Assembly (NCBI GenBank): GCA_945929965.1
Contig: CAMEOT010000010.1
Span: forward strand, 1-64,000
DNA: 64,000 nt
Direction: 5' to 3'
Source of the DNA: an uncultured Lachnospiraceae bacterium
GTDB taxonomy: Bacteria; Bacillota; Clostridia; Lachnospirales; Lachnospiraceae
Shown: positions 38,896 through 48,008 of the stretch, piece after piece
Position numbering within the stretch: position 1 is the first letter of the stretch
Layout: every line of letters starts with the position of its first letter
The notes under the pieces: generated by a model
Told to the model about the DNA's origin: nothing
The model's database searches: none
Seen by the model: only the letters and a program-made list of their open reading frames with translations
Translations under genes and position numbers: made by a program

Positions 38896-40074
38896 ATGAA
38901 GAAACTGGATATTGAAGCAATCGAAAAAGCAATCAATGAAATTATGCCGGGACTTACCATGTATGTAAGAGACATAAATCTGAATGAGCAATATGCCAAG
39001 AAATATGTCCCCGGTAGGATCATCCGGGAGCTTGGCTTTACGGATGCAAGCTGCAGAGTAGGAGGAATGGTTACAACCCACAGGTATGCGATTCTTTCTA
39101 ACCATATGGCAGATTTAAGAGAAATAGAAGACCACACAAATTGGGGACTTTTTGTAGCAAACAGGAATTCCCATTTTAAGGTGCTGGACAATTATACATA
39201 TCAGGGAAAAACGCAGATATTACTGTTACATTTGCCAGATAATGGAAAATGGGAATTGTTTGACCATGTGAAAATGAGTTTTGAAGAGGAACTTATTGCT
39301 GATTGCAGGGAAAGATTTGAAAACAAGTGCCTGAATCGTCCCATCGAGGAGCTTGCAACAGATACCTGGATAGACAGATGTCATTTCCCCATCGGCATGA
39401 GTGATGAGGGAGAATTGTTTGAGAACAATATTTCCATCGAAGAACTTATGACACCGGTCAAGGAAGCCGGTTTCAGAGAGTTTTATCATAAGGTTGTGTA
39501 TCTTAAGTGCCCCGATCTGATGGAGAAACTAAAGAAGGGAACCGCCATAGAAGACAGGGACTGCGATGGAGTCATAGCCTATGGTTATATTGATGAACAG
39601 ATGGGATTATCGTTTCATGTATTAGGTACGGCAAGTGTAGAGGAGGATAAAAATTTTAACATCCGAAAACTTCCAGACAAAGAGAGAATCCTGTTTCGCA
39701 GAGGCAGTATGGAACCATACCGGTATCTGGATTATAGCGGAGCAGGGTTTAGCTGCACACAGTTTGAGGATGAGATAAAAATAATAAAGGAACATTATGA
39801 TACGAAGAATCCGGCAAAGGAAGAAATGAGAACCTATGCATTCTTAGATCCGTTTCGTCATGAGAATTTCCCGGATGATGTAAAGGTAATCCTTTATAAA
39901 GAAGGACTCAAACCGGAACAGGTATGGATGACCTGCATAGACAAAAAGGAAAATATGCTGTACGGAAGCTTATTAAATGAACCGGATCAGCCTTATGGTG
40001 TACATGAAGGAGACAAAGTAAGAATCCTGCCTCTTAAGGATTCGGACGGAGTACTCTTGGTATCTAAGATTTAG
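38896..40074 (+). CDS. Hypothetical protein with DUF4026/DUF2314-like C-terminus, 392 aa
   Basis: ATG at 38896 follows GGGGTGG; GTG at 38887 is an alternative. The N-terminal 300 residues (GRIIRELGFTDASCRVGGMV, TTHRYAILSNHM) are soluble and unassigned. The last 75 residues (PEQVWMTCIDKKENMLYGSL then LNEPDQPYGVHEGDKVRILP) have the G.L.NEP....GVHEGD pattern I associate with DUF4026/DUF2185-type domains, some of which are immunity-like proteins. Assignment is from memory. Co-oriented and close to both neighbours. Confidence 0.55.
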   Translation: MKKLDIEAIEKAINEIMPGLTMYVRDINLNEQYAKKYVPGRIIRELGFTDASCRVGGMVTTHRYAILSNHMADLREIEDHTNWGLFVANRNSHFKVLDNYTYQGKTQILLLHLPDNGKWELFDHVKMSFEEELIADCRERFENKCLNRPIEELATDTWIDRCHFPIGMSDEGELFENNISIEELMTPVKEAGFREFYHKVVYLKCPDLMEKLKKGTAIEDRDCDGVIAYGYIDEQMGLSFHVLGTASVEEDKNFNIRKLPDKERILFRRGSMEPYRYLDYSGAGFSCTQFEDEIKIIKEHYDTKNPAKEEMRTYAFLDPFRHENFPDDVKVILYKEGLKPEQVWMTCIDKKENMLYGSLLNEPDQPYGVHEGDKVRILPLKDSDGVLLVSKI

Positions 40075-40112
40075 GGAAAAGCAGAAGAAATGTGATTAGA
40101 AAGGCGAAAGAT

Positions 40113-41012
40113 ATGGAAAAAGTTATTTGGGAACTTAATAATGATGACCTTATAAAAGAAGCCTTTATGGATACACAGTACATTATGTTTGCAGAAGGTG
40201 GAGCTATGGGAGAGGCAGGTGCAGTATATATTGTGACTGCAGGGGGAAGTATCTTCCACCTAAATTATGTATATGGAGACATTCGTTTAAAGAAGCTGTA
40301 CCAGACGATTCCGGTATTAAAGAATTTTAGCGAAGGGCAGTATGAGGAAAACGCAGACATATGCGGATTTTTCTTTATCTATCTTGGTGCTGGGAATAAC
40401 CTGTTTGTAAGAGAGGATGCTTATGAGGAATTTATACAGATGACCGGTACCGACAAAGCCCCTGAAGAGCTGTATGCAATCTGGATGGATGTGGCATGGA
40501 AGATCATAGAAAAAAGGAATCAGGGGAAGCTACCGTTTGAGACAAAAAATAAAGCCGAGATGCAGCTACTAATGAAACTTATGGACCGGGAGGGAGTAAA
40601 AAAATTAAGCGAGGAAGAACGGATAGAAGAAGATATGGAAGCCGGGTACGATCCGTTTGAAGAGGAAAGAATCTATGTGACACAAGAACTTGTTCATGGA
40701 GAGAAGATTCCGGACAGTCTTAAAGTGGAAGAGGGATTTTTTACAGATGGCAGAAGTTATCTCTCCGAGATGTGGTGCTATGATCTTATCACAAATGTGA
40801 CCTACTATTTTCCGGCAGACGATCCGTTAAGCGGAGAAATCCTGAATGATAAAAAGAAAATAGAAGACTATCTGATTCGTCAGAAAAAGCTTCTTGCTAA
40901 CGAGGAGCATCCCATGGAAGTTATGGTGCTAGATACAAAAGAAGGGAAGATTTATTCCGTAACCGTAAGCGTAGGATGTGATGATGATTATTTCTGTGAA
41001 GCCTATATGTAA
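40113..41012 (+). CDS. Hypothetical protein, 299 aa
   Basis: ATG at 40113 follows GAAAGG; a GTG at 40092 is possible. The product begins MEKVIWELNNDDLIKEAFMD, is soluble and acidic, with GGAMGEAGAVYIVTAGGSIF and CGFFFIYLGAGNNLFVREDA in the first half, and a middle acidic helix (SEEERIEEDMEAGYDPFEEE). No family, signal or membrane segment is recognised. It lies 38 bp after the preceding gene and 21 bp before the next. Confidence 0.55.
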   Translation: MEKVIWELNNDDLIKEAFMDTQYIMFAEGGAMGEAGAVYIVTAGGSIFHLNYVYGDIRLKKLYQTIPVLKNFSEGQYEENADICGFFFIYLGAGNNLFVREDAYEEFIQMTGTDKAPEELYAIWMDVAWKIIEKRNQGKLPFETKNKAEMQLLMKLMDREGVKKLSEEERIEEDMEAGYDPFEEERIYVTQELVHGEKIPDSLKVEEGFFTDGRSYLSEMWCYDLITNVTYYFPADDPLSGEILNDKKKIEDYLIRQKKLLANEEHPMEVMVLDTKEGKIYSVTVSVGCDDDYFCEAYM

Positions 41013-41033
41013 GAAGAAAAGGAAGGTGAGATT

Positions 41034-41414
41034 ATGGCAGAAACCATCAATCAGATTCAGGCAGTAAAAGTAACAGAACAGATTTTTGATCTTAGAGTAA
41101 TGCGACCGGGCAGAACCTTATGCACTGAACTTACAGAAGGAGAAATCTGTACCTATCATACGGAATATAAGAAAAGAAAGAGACTGGGGGTAAGCAAAAC
41201 TTTAGTAAATCCCGAAGAAATGACCGCTTTTTTTAAGGAACTATATGATTTTGCAAGAACTGCGGAAAGTAACTGCATTACGATAGACGATTGTGAACAC
41301 AAGGTAGTCTTTATTTATGGACCGTTGCACAGCGAGACCTTTATAGGAGAAACGATAAAGGGCAGGGAATCCTTACTTGGAAGGATACATGGTTTTGTAA
41401 ATTCCCACAGATAA
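41034..41414 (+). CDS. Hypothetical protein, 126 aa
   Basis: ATG at 41034 follows GGAAGGTGAG. It is a small alpha/beta soluble protein (LRVMRPGRTLCTELTEGEIC; CITIDDCEHKVVFIYGPLHS) with no motif that I can name. The tight spacing to its neighbours (21 and 18 bp) indicates one operon. Confidence 0.55.
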   Translation: MAETINQIQAVKVTEQIFDLRVMRPGRTLCTELTEGEICTYHTEYKKRKRLGVSKTLVNPEEMTAFFKELYDFARTAESNCITIDDCEHKVVFIYGPLHSETFIGETIKGRESLLGRIHGFVNSHR

Positions 41415-41432
41415 GAAAATGCAGAGGAAAAC

Positions 41433-42578
41433 ATGGAAGTAACAAGCGAAAAGGTATTTTATGAACGGGAAGTAAAAGAGCAGGCACGAAGACTGGATGT
41501 GGACATTCTTCTTTGGGGAGAAGAACTGTATGATAAGAAGATAGTGATTTATCCCAAAAAGATAACAGCAATTAATGGTTATGAGAAGATTAAGAATCAT
41601 CTTGTGGATGCTGCATTGGTATATTTCGATTTCAAAAAAGAAAAATATACTAAACTTAGTATTATCCGCTATGATGAAACGAAAAAAGTATTGTATCTGA
41701 GTGAAGAAAATTTTAACGGCATCTGGAGATACCTCAGAAGCAGTGTGGAACTTGGGATAAGGATACAGAAGAGACGGCAAAATGAAATTGGAATCACAAC
41801 TCCGGATGATATTGTGGATTTATCTTTTCTGCATCGAACGGGAAGCGAAGCTGTGATCAAAAACGGACAGTTAACGTACATAGCGAAGGAAATTCCACAG
41901 AGCGAGAAAGAACACTTAAGCAGGAAGCAGAGTCTTCTCGATAATGCGAAATATTTATATTTCTATGACGAGGATGATACAATCTATCATGATAAAGATT
42001 GCGACCGGGTAAAAGAAATCTTACCGGAAAGATTTGTGGCATCAGAAAACCGACCGGAAGGGAAAAGACCCTGTAAGAAGTGCAGGAGAAGGATGTTTTT
42101 ACGAAAAGCCTGCAGCCCTTATGTAAAGCAGATCCCACAGGTGGACAGACTTCTTACAAAAGCCGGCATCACAGATTACCAGCTTGAAAAGTTTGTGTAT
42201 GAAGAAGAACTGAAATTTAAAACCGATCAGGCATGGGAACTTACGGTGAAAGGAAAAGAAGATACCTGGATTATCAAAGGATTTCAGACGATGGAACTGT
42301 CTTTATGGCATAACAATTATGTAAAAACCGCACCGAGGGAACGCTATATTACGCAGGGATTTCATAATCAGGGAATGGATGGAAAAAGATTATATTCCAT
42401 GCTTACCTATATCAGTGCCTATACCTTTGAAAGGCATCTTGCCGGAGAAGAAAAGGCAGCACTTATAAAGAGTGAGGAAGTACAAAAGGAAGAAACCAAG
42501 AAGCAGGAAGTAAAGAAACAAAGGGAAGGATTCTTTGCCTGCATGATTGGATTCTTTAAGAAAATATTTGGAAAGTAG
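41433..42578 (+). CDS. Protein with Ada-like zinc-binding motif, 381 aa
   Basis: ATG at 41433 follows AGAGGAAAAC. The N-terminal 165 residues are unassigned. Residues about 180-225 have YHDKDCDRVKEILPE then RPEGKRPCKKC, the C...C..C arrangement of the small Ada-type metal-binding domain often fused to nucleases. After a helical part the C-terminus is a Lys/Glu coiled coil (EEVQKEETKKQEVKKQ) and a hydrophobic-basic end (FFACMIGFFKKIFGK) that could attach to the membrane. The EndA-type protein at 44109 ends in a related zinc motif. Confidence 0.55.
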   Translation: MEVTSEKVFYEREVKEQARRLDVDILLWGEELYDKKIVIYPKKITAINGYEKIKNHLVDAALVYFDFKKEKYTKLSIIRYDETKKVLYLSEENFNGIWRYLRSSVELGIRIQKRRQNEIGITTPDDIVDLSFLHRTGSEAVIKNGQLTYIAKEIPQSEKEHLSRKQSLLDNAKYLYFYDEDDTIYHDKDCDRVKEILPERFVASENRPEGKRPCKKCRRRMFLRKACSPYVKQIPQVDRLLTKAGITDYQLEKFVYEEELKFKTDQAWELTVKGKEDTWIIKGFQTMELSLWHNNYVKTAPRERYITQGFHNQGMDGKRLYSMLTYISAYTFERHLAGEEKAALIKSEEVQKEETKKQEVKKQREGFFACMIGFFKKIFGK

Positions 42579-42589
42579 AGGAATCATAC

Positions 42590-42952
42590 ATGGAGAAAGA
42601 ATATTCAAAAGAAGAGCATGATAAGTGCCAAAGCGTTGCAGATGCATTTGCTGAACTGTATGAGATGTATGGGGATATGTGCGTGGTGGATGCAGGAAAG
42701 TTTGGCTTTGTGTTTTTAAAGTGGTTTAGCAGAAATTCTTTTGAGGGAAGTACTGCTTATAAAGATAGCCGGGAACTGTTCGACGATTTGTGGCAGATGT
42801 GGCTTGACTATAAACTCTTAGAGTCAGTATCCGGAACCGAGAGAGAGGATATTGATTATGAGCAGTTGTATGAAGAACTTAGTGCGAAAGAAAAAGAAGA
42901 GTACGAAGAAAAAAGACAGCAGTTTTTAAGTCTTTCCGGATTATGTGATTAA
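42590..42952 (+). CDS. Hypothetical acidic protein, 120 aa
   Basis: ATG at 42590 is 11 bp after the previous stop and follows AGAGGAATC. The protein is acidic and helical (KCQSVADAFAELYEMYGDMC; ELFDDLWQMWLDYKLLESVS; a final KEKEEYEEKRQQF coiled coil). No family is recognised. Confidence 0.55.
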   Translation: MEKEYSKEEHDKCQSVADAFAELYEMYGDMCVVDAGKFGFVFLKWFSRNSFEGSTAYKDSRELFDDLWQMWLDYKLLESVSGTEREDIDYEQLYEELSAKEKEEYEEKRQQFLSLSGLCD

Positions 42953-42988
42953 TAGAGTAAGCAACGACAAAGTAAAGAGGGTATATCA

Positions 42989-43693
42989 TTGACGTATGAA
43001 GAGGTAGTGAAAGAAGCAAAGAAAGAGATTTCCCAAAGAGCAACTTATGGGAATAGAAAAGTGATCTACAAACCGTGTAAGACATGGGAACGTGGGGATC
43101 AGATCAATCTGTGGACATATTATCAGGGATATCAGATCAAAGATCTGGAGAAGGGGATTGATATTCTTTTAGTGGGTCAGGACTGGGGAAATGAGGAACT
43201 GCAGAAAGATCTTGTGGAAAGGATCCAAAGGGTTATAGATGGAGAAAATCTGTTTTGCTATGAAAATACAAAGAATGCCACAGATAAGATGCTAGTATCT
43301 TTGTTTCGGGAGCTATTCTGTGATATAACTAAGGTAGACCCTGGTAAAAGGATATTTTTTACGAATTATTCCCTTGGATACAGAGAAGGATCAGAGACGG
43401 GGGGAATGACAAAGAGCCTGCTTTTAGAGGATAAGGAGCTTTTTGAAAAACTGGTTCGTGCAATTCATCCCAAAGTCATCATATGCCTTGGAAAGCTTGT
43501 CTATGAAGTAGTGACAAATTCTACCATAAAAGGGTATCTGAAGCTGCTTAAAAAAGGAGAACCACTGTGCACAACGTATCCTACGGATGAATCTATCACA
43601 GTGTATGGGGTGCCACATCCCGGAAATAGAGGAGTCCAGAACATTGGTGGCAGCGAGAAAATGCTGGAACTATGGAGAAAAATGAATGTGTAG
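42989..43693 (+). CDS. Uracil-DNA glycosylase-fold protein, 234 aa
   Basis: The TTG start at 42989 follows AAAGAGGG. The product has the UDG superfamily order: DILLVGQDWGNEELQ (residues about 52-66, like motif GQDPG), KRIFFTNYSLGYREGSE, HPKVIICLGKLVYEVV and VYGVPHPGNRGVQN (like the HPS motif). Members excise deaminated bases from DNA or bind DNA without catalysis. The acidic or Asn residue of motif 1 differs from family 1 enzymes (QDW not QDP), so substrate and activity are open. It belongs to the same run as the polymerase and SRAP genes. Confidence 0.7.
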   Translation: MTYEEVVKEAKKEISQRATYGNRKVIYKPCKTWERGDQINLWTYYQGYQIKDLEKGIDILLVGQDWGNEELQKDLVERIQRVIDGENLFCYENTKNATDKMLVSLFRELFCDITKVDPGKRIFFTNYSLGYREGSETGGMTKSLLLEDKELFEKLVRAIHPKVIICLGKLVYEVVTNSTIKGYLKLLKKGEPLCTTYPTDESITVYGVPHPGNRGVQNIGGSEKMLELWRKMNV

Positions 43694-43704
43694 GGGGAAT
43701 GAGG

Positions 43705-44112
43705 ATGCAGGTTATTGTATGCGTGGATGATGACATGGGAATGTTTTTCAACCACAGAAGACAGAGCAGGGACAGGATCCTGATACAAAGGATACTGGAA
43801 AGCGCAAAAGGAAAGCGGATTTTTATGAATACCTACTCTGCAGAATTGTTTGAAGGAAACGAAAATATCTGTATAGATGATGATTTCCTTAAAAATGCAG
43901 GGGATGGCGATATCTGCTTTGTGGAGAATGAGGCACTTTCCGGGTACATGGAAAAGATTGAGAAAATCATTGTTTATAAGTGGAACAGAAGGTATCCGGC
44001 AGATCTGTATTTTGATATTGCGCTTGCCCCAAATGGATGGCAGCTGGTAGAAAGTTATGATTTTAAAGGATACAGCCACGAAAAAATTTCAGAGGAGGTC
44101 TACGAAAGATGA
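43705..44112 (+). CDS. Conserved hypothetical protein, 135 aa
   Basis: ATG at 43705 follows AGGGGGAATGAGG. The start MQVIVCVDDDMGMFFNHRRQ and continuing SRDRILIQRIL with MNTYSAELF match a small Firmicute family that I recall being labelled ribonuclease Z in databases, though it lacks the HxHxDH metal motif of that enzyme. The label should not be taken as function. It overlaps the next gene's start by four bases. Confidence 0.6.
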   Translation: MQVIVCVDDDMGMFFNHRRQSRDRILIQRILESAKGKRIFMNTYSAELFEGNENICIDDDFLKNAGDGDICFVENEALSGYMEKIEKIIVYKWNRRYPADLYFDIALAPNGWQLVESYDFKGYSHEKISEEVYER

Positions 44113-45563
44113 ATAAAGTTCTAAGCGTAGCAAAAACAATACTGGCATGGGTATTCGTGGTATTCTGTCTGCTTATGGCGATTGGATGCGGATCTGTTTC
44201 GGGGAGCATTCTTTTTATACTAACGGCAGTTCTTTCCGTACCCCTTAAGATTGTAAGAAATCTGTGGGATAAGGTACTGGGAATCAAAGAAATACCGGAT
44301 TTGCCAGAGGATACCCCGGCAAAGTGGTATGAGGCGAAGAAGAAAAAAGAGCAGAAGGCACATAAGAATGCGGTAGAAGATCAGAAAAAGAGAAGACTGT
44401 TTAAGCCCCTTATTATTGCAATGGCATTCATCATTTCATTTGCAGTAGCCATGGGAAATTCAGAGACTATAAATACCGCAGATTCTGTAAAAGAAAGTAC
44501 CGAAGTAGCATCTATAGAGGCTACCGAAGCCGTACAGGAAACCGTAGCTCCTACAGCGACACCTAAACCCACAGAAACACCAAAGCCCACGGCGACTCCG
44601 ACAGCGATTCCTACGGCAACACCAGAGCCTACAAAGACACCGGAGCCTACGCCTACCGTTGTGGCAAAGGTATCCGAAGAATTCAGTCTTTTAAATGTGG
44701 CAGCATATTCCGGGAAACCTTATGTAGAAATCAATCAGAATGTGCCGTACTTTGCAGACAGCGAGTTATCAACAACATCGTATGAATATTATTCGGATCT
44801 GGATTCTTTGGGAAGATGCGGTGTATGTATTGCCAGTGTCGGACAGGACATTATGCCTACGGAAAAGCGTGGGGATATTGGTTCCGTGAAGCCTACCGGA
44901 TGGCATACCGTAAAATATGCAGGTGTAGTAGACGGAAATTATCTGTATAACCGATGCCACCTGATCGGCTATCAGCTGACCGGAGAAAATGCAAATACCA
45001 AGAATTTAATTACCGGTACCAGATATCTGAATGTTGAAGGTATGCTTCCTTTTGAAAATATGGTTGCCGATTATGTAAAAGAAACCGGAAACCACGTAAT
45101 GTACCGTGTGACTCCGGTATTTGATGGCAATAACCTTTTGGCAAGTGGTGTCCTTATGGAAGCAAAATCTGTGGAAGATAACGGAGCCGGAATACTTTTC
45201 AATGTATTCTGTTATAATGTGCAGCCGGGAGTAACCATAGATTATGCAACGGGTGATAGTTCCTTAGAGGAAAAAGTGGCAGTAAAGGAACAGAGCACAC
45301 CGAAGCCGGAAGCGACGCAGGCACCGGTCGTTGCAACCCCTGAACCACAGCCACAACAGCAGGCACCTTCCGCAACAGGATCCTATGCCGTAAATGGAAA
45401 GAATGGCAAGATCCATATCGTTGGAGCCTGTTCCGCTACCGGAAACGGTGACAGTGCCATGACAGACCCGGTATATTTTAATACTTATGAAGAAGCAGAA
45501 AGCTATTCCATTTCCATAGCACCCAACCAGAGCAAGCGTAAGTGCGGTAACTGCTATCGATAG
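44109..45563 (+). CDS. Membrane-anchored DNA/RNA non-specific endonuclease, 484 aa
   Basis: ATG at 44109 overlaps the previous stop. Two hydrophobic segments occupy about 7-50 and 98-115, then a Pro/Thr/Glu-rich linker (residues 145-185). The EndA/NucA-type nuclease domain follows (about 190-375) with LYNRCHLIGYQLTGENAN (catalytic-type His, H285) and NTKNLITGTRYLNVEGM. A second Pro/Gln linker leads to a C-terminal zinc-like domain (IHIVGACSATG then KRKCGNCYR). The domain order suggests the nuclease sits outside the membrane, for extracellular DNA degradation, uptake or competition. DRGH of EndA is replaced by NRCH. Confidence 0.82.
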   Translation: MNKVLSVAKTILAWVFVVFCLLMAIGCGSVSGSILFILTAVLSVPLKIVRNLWDKVLGIKEIPDLPEDTPAKWYEAKKKKEQKAHKNAVEDQKKRRLFKPLIIAMAFIISFAVAMGNSETINTADSVKESTEVASIEATEAVQETVAPTATPKPTETPKPTATPTAIPTATPEPTKTPEPTPTVVAKVSEEFSLLNVAAYSGKPYVEINQNVPYFADSELSTTSYEYYSDLDSLGRCGVCIASVGQDIMPTEKRGDIGSVKPTGWHTVKYAGVVDGNYLYNRCHLIGYQLTGENANTKNLITGTRYLNVEGMLPFENMVADYVKETGNHVMYRVTPVFDGNNLLASGVLMEAKSVEDNGAGILFNVFCYNVQPGVTIDYATGDSSLEEKVAVKEQSTPKPEATQAPVVATPEPQPQQQAPSATGSYAVNGKNGKIHIVGACSATGNGDSAMTDPVYFNTYEEAESYSISIAPNQSKRKCGNCYR

Positions 45564-45589
45564 GAAAATGAGAAAAGAGTGGTAAATCA

Positions 45590-45844
45590 ATGAGATTTGA
45601 AGAGGCAAGTTATCAGGCAATGCTCTGTGCAGATAAGAATGGATATACCGGCAGGGAAATAAAAATCTACGAACTGGATGATGAGTGGATTTATCTGATT
45701 TTTCCGTCAGAGGAAATTACGAAAGAGTGCCCCAGGATATCCATAAACAGAGAGAGTGGAGAAATCACACACGGTATTATAAATACTCCGAAGCTTGACA
45801 GACTTGATGGATTTCTTAAAGGAAAGATGCGAAGGTTTATGTAG
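45590..45844 (+). CDS. Hypothetical protein, 84 aa
   Basis: ATG at 45590 follows AGAGTGG. A small soluble alpha/beta protein (IKIYELDDEWIYLIFPSEEI; CPRISINRESGEITHG) with the pattern of small adaptor or immunity-type proteins, but no named family. It nearly touches the next gene. Confidence 0.5.
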   Translation: MRFEEASYQAMLCADKNGYTGREIKIYELDDEWIYLIFPSEEITKECPRISINRESGEITHGIINTPKLDRLDGFLKGKMRRFM

Positions 45845-45845
45845 G

Positions 45846-46292
45846 ATGGGAGAAGCAAAAGAAATCACAAAGATCATTATAAAAGGTTCTTCCGGGTACT
45901 GCGCTTATAGTGAAGCATATAAGGACAGGCTTACTATCGAAAAGGAAAAAATCAGCTATGAATATCTTCCAGAAGAGGAGACCAAGATAAACCCTGTCCG
46001 CAAATGGAACTATACAACCAACAGTCCCTTGTATCAGACACTGTATGAGAGGATAATCAAGATGCTGCCGGAGTATCTTTGCAAGGATCCTATGGAACTG
46101 GTTATGGACATCGGTGGTATAGAGATTACAGTTATCTATTCCGATAAAACACGTTATAAGCAGGAATACATGGTAACCGGTGATTACTTTAGAGACCTAT
46201 TTGTAGAAATCAGGCATATGATTCCTGAGACAGAATATATGCCTGCAGTGTTACTATTGACAGAAGATTTTCAAGAGGAACGGGAGGAATAG
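45846..46292 (+). CDS. Hypothetical protein, 148 aa
   Basis: I start it at ATG 45846, two bases after the previous stop; the frame is open to 45795 inside the upstream gene. The protein is soluble, with IIIKGSSGYCAYSEAYKDRL near the start and LVMDIGGIEITVIYSDKTRY in the second half. No family is recognised. Closely spaced with the PH-domain gene that follows by three bases. Confidence 0.5.
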   Translation: MGEAKEITKIIIKGSSGYCAYSEAYKDRLTIEKEKISYEYLPEEETKINPVRKWNYTTNSPLYQTLYERIIKMLPEYLCKDPMELVMDIGGIEITVIYSDKTRYKQEYMVTGDYFRDLFVEIRHMIPETEYMPAVLLLTEDFQEEREE

Positions 46293-46295
46293 GAC

Positions 46296-46679
46296 ATGGC
46301 AATCAATTTTAATCAGAACAGTACATTTAATTTAAAGCCGATCAATAAGGAGTCGGTAAGAGGTGAAGTCATGGGACTTTTGGTGAATGGAGAGGAAATC
46401 GCCTATGCATTCCAGACGGTAAGAGATCAGCTGATATTCACCAACAAGAGAATTATCGCAGTCGATGTTCAGGGGATCACCGGAAAGCGCAAGTCTTTTA
46501 CGACCCTGCCATATTCCAAAATCCAGTATTTTTCAATCCAGACACCGGGATTTATGGAAGCATTCCCCGACTCAGAACTCTTCCTTATGTTTTCCAGTGG
46601 CTTTACAGCAACCTTTGAGTTTAAGGATAAAGTGGATATAGGAATACTGGGACGGCTGATTTCGCAGTATATTTTGTAA
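46296..46679 (+). CDS. Bacterial PH domain protein, 127 aa
   Basis: ATG at 46296 follows GGAGGAATAGG. The segment VRDQLIFTNKRIIAVDVQGI (residues about 44-63), then KRKSFTTLPYSKIQYFSIQT and a final helix is the common bacterial PH (bPH, YvbH/DUF1696-like) pattern. These domains oligomerise into rings; the biological role is generally unknown. It lies in the same operon run as the nuclease and GIY-YIG genes. Confidence 0.8.
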   Translation: MAINFNQNSTFNLKPINKESVRGEVMGLLVNGEEIAYAFQTVRDQLIFTNKRIIAVDVQGITGKRKSFTTLPYSKIQYFSIQTPGFMEAFPDSELFLMFSSGFTATFEFKDKVDIGILGRLISQYIL

Positions 46680-46730
46680 TCATTAGAGTAATCGGAGGAT
46701 AAACTGGATTCATACCGGGCAGGTGTACCT

Positions 46731-47174
46731 ATGCGAAAGATAACGATTGAGTGGTCATATCCCATGGAAATCGAGAACATTCTTTATGATGAAAGAATGG
46801 CTGATATCGGGATATATTATATTACAAGAAGATTTGGAAATCACATATCTGATCTATATATCGGAAAGACCGTATATAGTTTTGGGAGCAGACTGGAGAG
46901 TCATTACTGGTACTGGCTTGATAAATACAGGGGAAAGAAGTATGTGAGACTTGGAACCTTAGTAAAGCCTAAAAATATCAGCGAAGATGACTTAAAACAG
47001 CTGATTGGCGATGCAGAAGCAACACTGATTTATTGTCTTGGGGATCAGCTTCTTCAAAACAAAATGTGTACCGTATCGTGTAATCCATCGCAGCGCCTTA
47101 TGATAACGAACATTGGAAGAAGAGGAAACATTCCAGAACAGGTTTTTATCTCGGATGAAGACTGGATTGTGTAG
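46731..47174 (+). CDS. GIY-YIG nuclease-like protein, 147 aa
   Basis: ATG at 46731. Residues 27-31 GIYYI and about 43-47 YIGKT supply the GIY...YIG core, followed by RLESHYWYWLDKYRG with the conserved Arg, and a C-terminal part (IGDAEATLIYCLGDQ) with the Glu expected for metal binding, then SCNPSQRL with an Asn. Such domains cut DNA in repair, restriction or mobile elements. Metal/catalytic residues look plausible. Confidence 0.72.
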   Translation: MRKITIEWSYPMEIENILYDERMADIGIYYITRRFGNHISDLYIGKTVYSFGSRLESHYWYWLDKYRGKKYVRLGTLVKPKNISEDDLKQLIGDAEATLIYCLGDQLLQNKMCTVSCNPSQRLMITNIGRRGNIPEQVFISDEDWIV

Positions 47175-47182
47175 GGAGATAT

Positions 47183-47362
47183 ATGAAAGAACGGGATATA
47201 AGAGCAGTAGAGAGCATGGTAAGATGTGGAATAGACCTTGAGGGTTTATGTGCAGTATTTACAACATTTCCAAAGGAAGAAGTAATTGAAATCTATTATA
47301 GACTTCATGCGGAAAGTGGCAGAGAAGAAGTAGCGCAGGGAATTAAAATGAACTGTTCGTAA
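47183..47362 (+). CDS. Small hypothetical protein, 59 aa
   Basis: ATG at 47183 follows TAGGGAG, eight bases after the GIY-YIG stop. It encodes MKERDIRAVESMVRCGIDLE and GLCAVFTTFPKEEVIEIYYR, a helical soluble peptide that reads like a compact HTH-type domain (transition LEGLCAVFTTFPKEEV). It fills the gap exactly and keeps the operon spacing (16 bp to the next ATG). No family is recognised. Confidence 0.55.
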   Translation: MKERDIRAVESMVRCGIDLEGLCAVFTTFPKEEVIEIYYRLHAESGREEVAQGIKMNCS

Positions 47363-47378
47363 AACTGGAGGAAGTAAA

Positions 47379-47981
47379 ATGTGTGGTCGTTACTATGTGG
47401 ATGACGATACAGCAGAAGAAATAGAAAAGGTAATACGGCTTGTGGATGCAAAGGTAAACGGAAAGCTGCCAGTGATGGAACATATCCATAAAGGTGATGT
47501 CCGCCCGTCAGAGATTGCACCGGTACTGTTAAAAAAGGGAAATATCCTTACCCTCTGTAATGAGCGCTGGGGTTTTCCGGGAAAAGTGGGAAAAACACTT
47601 GTCATAAATGCAAGAAGCGAAACCGTTAATGAAAAACCTATGTTTTCTGATAGTGTGGCACATAGGAGAATTGCCATACCTGCAGCCGGATTTTATGAGT
47701 GGAATAAGGATAAAAAGAAATATACTTTTCAAAGAAAAGATAAGCCACTTTTGTGGATGGCAGGATTTTATAACCGGTTTGGGGAGGAAGACCGCTTCGT
47801 GATTCTTACCACCGGAGCAAATGTATCTATGGAACCAGTACATGACAGGATGCCCCTAATTCTGGAAGAGGATGAACTAATCCCCTGGATCATGGAGGAT
47901 GGGAGCTGTAGCAAGATTCTTAAGAAAACTCCCTGCCAGTTGAACCGAAGTACAGAGTATGAACAGCTAAGCCTGTTCTAA
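47379..47981 (+). CDS. SOS response-associated peptidase (SRAP/YedK/HMCES family)
   Basis: ATG at 47379 follows GGAGGAAG. MCGRYYVDDD puts the catalytic Cys at position 2, with NARSETVNEKPMF near 78, PAAGFYEWNKDKKKYTF near 101 (Glu), and VHDRMPLILEE near 152 (His). SRAP proteins form a covalent thiazolidine link with abasic sites in single-stranded DNA and protect them at forks. All key residues are present; 200 aa is typical. It fits the repair theme with the UDG-like, GIY-YIG and polymerase genes. Confidence 0.9.
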   Translation: MCGRYYVDDDTAEEIEKVIRLVDAKVNGKLPVMEHIHKGDVRPSEIAPVLLKKGNILTLCNERWGFPGKVGKTLVINARSETVNEKPMFSDSVAHRRIAIPAAGFYEWNKDKKKYTFQRKDKPLLWMAGFYNRFGEEDRFVILTTGANVSMEPVHDRMPLILEEDELIPWIMEDGSCSKILKKTPCQLNRSTEYEQLSLF

Positions 47982-48008
47982 GAAGAACATATTGGAGAAG
48001 AACGTTTC

